Shown: piece after piece, positions 24,143 to 27,060 of the stretch
Layout: each line of letters begins with the position of its first letter
Numbering within the stretch: the stretch's first letter is position 1
Source: an uncultured Prevotella sp.
Lineage (GTDB): Bacteria > Bacteroidota > Bacteroidia > Bacteroidales > Bacteroidaceae
Direction of reading: 5' to 3'
Assembly (NCBI GenBank): GCA_947303825.1
Contig: CAMYZK010000003.1
Span: 1-27,060, forward strand
DNA: 27,060 nucleotides
The notes under the pieces: generated by a model
Seen by the model: only the letters and a program-made list of their open reading frames with translations
The model's database searches: none
What the model was told of the DNA's origin: nothing
Position numbers and translations under genes: made by a program

Positions 24143-27060
24143 TTATTGCATTCTTTGAAGGCCTTCCCAACGCACGTTCCATGTACCATCCTGGGGGAAT
24201 CCGGGGTTATTGGGAATCTGGCATCCGTCCCATCCGGCACACATCATGGCGATGGCGGTGAGCAGTGCCCCGTTGCCTGGCAGGTAGATGCGAAGGCGGT
24301 CGGCGGTCTGAAAGTTATGACCGTTCTTCAGGTAGGTATTCTTCTGAGTGTCTATAAGCAGGGCTTTCAGTGCCTTGTCTGGTCGGCCTAGTCGTGCAGC
24401 CGCCATTGCCACCATGCCGTAGTCCCATCCCCAGGTGGTCTGCCAGTTCCAGTTGTCCATCACCCAATCCAGCGTGCGGCGCGCAGCTATCGAGTCGTTG
24501 CTGACGGGGCAGACGGGCAGCATGCCAAATGGACCGAGCACGGCAGGATGGTCGTTACGGCATTTCTCTTCAAAGGTCTCTGTTGTAACGACTGCAGCAC
24601 CGCCGCCTACGGTATTAAAGGGGTCGAAGCCCTTCAGGTTGTCGGTCTTGCCTTTGGGCAGTCCAGCGGTATAGATGCCAATGCTGTTCATGGGCAGGCG
24701 TGACATGCCACTGACTATATCGTCCCATTCGGCATTGCGGGGCTTTCCCTGCCGCTCACGCCATTTATTGGCCACTATAAGCCCGTACTGCCAGTAAGCC
24801 AACTCAAAGGGGTGGTTATAGCTAAAGTCCTTTGACATAGACTCCTGCATGGCCGTCTCGCCCTGCAGGTAGTAACGCTTTGTCTTCTTGTCATAGCTCA
24901 CGAAGTCGGCCATAAACGCTGCTGTCTCCTCCACCTTGTCACCATACAGTGACAGCGTGGCAGCAGTAGGCTTGGCACGATACATCTCCTCGGCCATATA
25001 TATATAATGTGGCTGCTGCCATACAAGGAACGAGCCAGTGTTAGATGGAGCCTCGCCTGCCCAAGGGTCGGTCATCTTCATCCAGCGGATGCCCTTAAAG
25101 CCCTGACGTTGTGCTATCTCTTTTGCTTCTGGATAGGCCACCTGGTTGTACCAATTGAGTACTGAGGCCACGGTCTGCGGACGGTTCCACAGCGCAAAGT
25201 CAACCATGTGCCACCATGTCATCTCCAGGTGAGGGCGTCCAAACCAGCTGTTATATGTCAGTCCTGTCTCCTGCGGCGGCATATTGTTGGCACAGTTCAC
25301 ATGAGTGAGGTATTGCGAGAGAACCACACGACGTTCCAGCTCCTTGGCTCGTGGGTCAGTACACTGACCGAAATCGACTATGGCGCCTTTCTGCCACCAG
25401 CTGTTCCATGAACGGAGAACGCCGCGAAGCTCCTGGTCAAAGACCAGGCCAACGCCCTGCTCCACCTCTGTTCCCGGCTGAAGGTAACAGGCCTCGAAGG
25501 AGAGCACGTCGCCACAGGCGGCAAGCGTAAAGCAGTGGTCACCCTGCTTCTTCAGCTCGGCCTCACCCTCCCAGCGCAGTCTCAGATAGTAGCGCGTGTC
25601 GTCTATCACATGCTCTATCGTAGCCTCATTGGAAGCAACAGAAAAGATACCCGACTGGTGAGCCTGCGGCTTTGTCCAGTCGCTGGCATCGTCGGCATGC
25701 TTTCCTGTAGGGTAAGGAAAGCGTATGCTAACAACCGCCCGCTGGTCTTTAAGCAACAACGACTTGACACGATAGAGCACTGCATCGCGGTTCTGTTGAG
25801 CAGCGGTAATGACATCTACGGGTTGTCCATCGGCCACGAAGTGCGATTCAATGATACCGTCGTAAAGCTTCAGCTCCTGACGAATGCCGGTTAGGGTTTT
25901 CAAGGGAACGTCCTGCCCTGTGGCATCCTTCAAGTCGAGCCCGATGGTGCCGAGGTTCAGGCGGTGGGGATTCACGCGGAAGTACTCTGTGGCAGCAACC
26001 CGTCGTATGTCGGCGGCAGAACTGCCGACCACACTCTTTGCCTTGTACTCCACAGCATACACCTCGGGATGACCGTGCCCCAAGTCCATACTTTTCTCAC
26101 TCTCAGCAGGGGTGAGTTTTTTGGTGTTTTCGAACTTATGCCAGCCCCAGTCAGACATGGCCGTCAGGGGAACACCACCCCTATATTCAATAGGGAACGA
26201 CTGCATTCCAGTGACATCGACCGTAGTGGCAAAATGCCCGTTACCCACAGTAAGCGCAGTGAGCGGATCGGCACTGGTGATGACAGGGTTGTTACGCGAC
26301 ACCACCGCCTGGCGGTTAATGGGCTGTGCCACGTTGTCGGTGTCATATCCCATCATCTCCATCTCCAAGGAAGCCCATATAAACGGACCTATGCCCTTGG
26401 CATCGTTGTCGCGTATAGGTTCTGAGAGATAATATGCGTATGAGCCGTCACGCCGTCTGTTCTCTTTAACGCTTCCTTTCGGATTGACTTTCTTCATAGC
26501 GGCCTCCACCTCTGGTGTGACAGCAGGGCCTAAGCCGGCAACACTGCAGCAGTTGGTGAGCGAGATAGTCTTGTCGTCGTTAACCTTGATAAAATTGTTA
26601 ATAATACCCTTGTAGGCCCTAATGCCGGCATCGCGATACTTGGTGCCTACGTAGCCCTTACGGTAGGCTTTCAGCAGTACGTAGGTGAACATTGCCGAGC
26701 AGGTGCTCTCCAGATAGTTGCCCTCGCGCCCCGGCGAGTCCATCACCTGATACCACACGCCTGTCTTCTTGTCCTGCCACTTAACAACAGCATCAAGGTC
26801 TTTCTTCAACAGCTCTATCAGTTCATTGCGGCGTGCATAGTCCTGCGGCACAGCATCGAGCACCTCTATCAGGGCCATGGTATACCATCCCTGTGCCCTA
26901 CCCCAGCAGTGCTGTGACAGTCCTGTCTCCTTGTCGCTCCAGAAGGCGTTGCGTGTCTCGTCGTAGGCATGGCGGTTAAGCCCTGTCTTTGGGTCGAGCG
27001 TGCGCTCGTAGGTAATCTTCAGCTGGTCTACGGCATCATCGTAGATAGCGAGGGTAGCAT
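24143..27060 (-). CDS. GH105 unsaturated-uronyl hydrolase fused to a second (alpha/alpha)6-type hydrolase module (5' end missing)
   Basis: The open frame runs from the window edge to the stop at 24143, giving 971 visible residues. About the first 245 are the C-terminal part of a GH88/GH105 domain: TYERTLDPKTGLNRHAYDE, FWSDKETGLSQHCWGRAQGW (ending about 26888) and SPGREGNYLESTCSAM. GH105 enzymes remove the 4,5-unsaturated uronic acid left by pectin or rhamnogalacturonan lyases. The remaining 720 or so residues form a second module with ETGLTYNSWFGRPHLEMTWW (about 25210-25270) and HPFELAYWQYGLIVANKW (about 24770-24825), reminiscent of GH65/acid-trehalase-like (alpha/alpha)6 glycosidases. Its substrate cannot be read from the sequence. 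An internal ATG at 26878 is not the real start, because homology continues upstream. No T9SS tail is present (it ends RWEGLQRMQ), suggesting a periplasmic location. The signal peptide and GH105 catalytic aspartates lie outside the window. Confidence 0.85.
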   Translation of the reverse strand, partial: ATLAIYDDAVDQLKITYERTLDPKTGLNRHAYDETRNAFWSDKETGLSQHCWGRAQGWYTMALIEVLDAVPQDYARRNELIELLKKDLDAVVKWQDKKTGVWYQVMDSPGREGNYLESTCSAMFTYVLLKAYRKGYVGTKYRDAGIRAYKGIINNFIKVNDDKTISLTNCCSVAGLGPAVTPEVEAAMKKVNPKGSVKENRRRDGSYAYYLSEPIRDNDAKGIGPFIWASLEMEMMGYDTDNVAQPINRQAVVSRNNPVITSADPLTALTVGNGHFATTVDVTGMQSFPIEYRGGVPLTAMSDWGWHKFENTKKLTPAESEKSMDLGHGHPEVYAVEYKAKSVVGSSAADIRRVAATEYFRVNPHRLNLGTIGLDLKDATGQDVPLKTLTGIRQELKLYDGIIESHFVADGQPVDVITAAQQNRDAVLYRVKSLLLKDQRAVVSIRFPYPTGKHADDASDWTKPQAHQSGIFSVASNEATIEHVIDDTRYYLRLRWEGEAELKKQGDHCFTLAACGDVLSFEACYLQPGTEVEQGVGLVFDQELRGVLRSWNSWWQKGAIVDFGQCTDPRAKELERRVVLSQYLTHVNCANNMPPQETGLTYNSWFGRPHLEMTWWHMVDFALWNRPQTVASVLNWYNQVAYPEAKEIAQRQGFKGIRWMKMTDPWAGEAPSNTGSFLVWQQPHYIYMAEEMYRAKPTAATLSLYGDKVEETAAFMADFVSYDKKTKRYYLQGETAMQESMSKDFSYNHPFELAYWQYGLIVANKWRERQGKPRNAEWDDIVSGMSRLPMNSIGIYTAGLPKGKTDNLKGFDPFNTVGGGAAVVTTETFEEKCRNDHPAVLGPFGMLPVCPVSNDSIAARRTLDWVMDNWNWQTTWGWDYGMVAMAAARLGRPDKALKALLIDTQKNTYLKNGHNFQTADRLRIYLPGNGALLTAIAMMCAGWDGCQIPNNPGFPQDGTWNVRWEGLQRMQ

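Overview
The window looks like a chromosomal segment of a Bacteroidales bacterium, most likely Prevotella or a close relative. The evidence is the Bacteroidota-type promoters (TTTG, 19-20 bases, TAnnTTTG) in front of several genes, C-terminal type IX secretion (T9SS) sorting tails, an ATP synthase order of atpD, short atpC, small membrane protein, atpB, a class III fructose-bisphosphatase, and plant-pectin degradation genes.

Layout. Positions 1-2822 (minus) hold the start of an F-type ATP synthase operon: atpD, atpC, a small unnamed membrane protein and the 5' part of atpB. A 357-base gap carries the atp promoter, what looks like the tail of a lost gene, and a candidate fbp promoter. On the plus strand fbp (3180-5165) is followed closely by two glycosyltransferases (GT11-like and GT4). 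Facing them on the minus strand are mnmA and a GT2 glycosyltransferase, each with a near-consensus promoter that moves the start downstream of the longest open frame. Positions 9619-15563 (plus) form a lactate-use operon: a LctP-type permease, a very large FAD/iron-sulfur dehydrogenase and an OprO/P-like porin. Positions 15821-27060 (minus) are part of a pectin-degradation locus. It has a GH105 unsaturated-uronyl hydrolase fused to a second (alpha/alpha)6-type module (5' end outside the window), a PL1 pectate lyase, and a 2104-residue multidomain pectin methylesterase. The lyase and esterase end in T9SS-type tails; the GH105 fusion does not.

How the genes work together. In the pectin locus the esterase would de-esterify homogalacturonan and the lyase would cut it at the cell surface. 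The GH105 protein would then remove the unsaturated terminal sugar, and its second module may remove another sugar. In the lactate operon the porin, permease and dehydrogenase form a path from outer membrane to electron donation.

I found no clear new defence, mobile or RNA system. The most unusual signal is a population of small repeats that enter genes without breaking them: a 36-bp tandem repeat inside mnmA, a 113-bp inverted-repeat element inside the lactate dehydrogenase gene, an AT-rich microrepeat that forms part of the pectate lyase signal peptide, and GC-rich GCCGAGC-type repeats between and inside genes. The 3' ends of both T9SS-tailed pectin genes are also duplicated just downstream, with related palindromic sequence between the copies.
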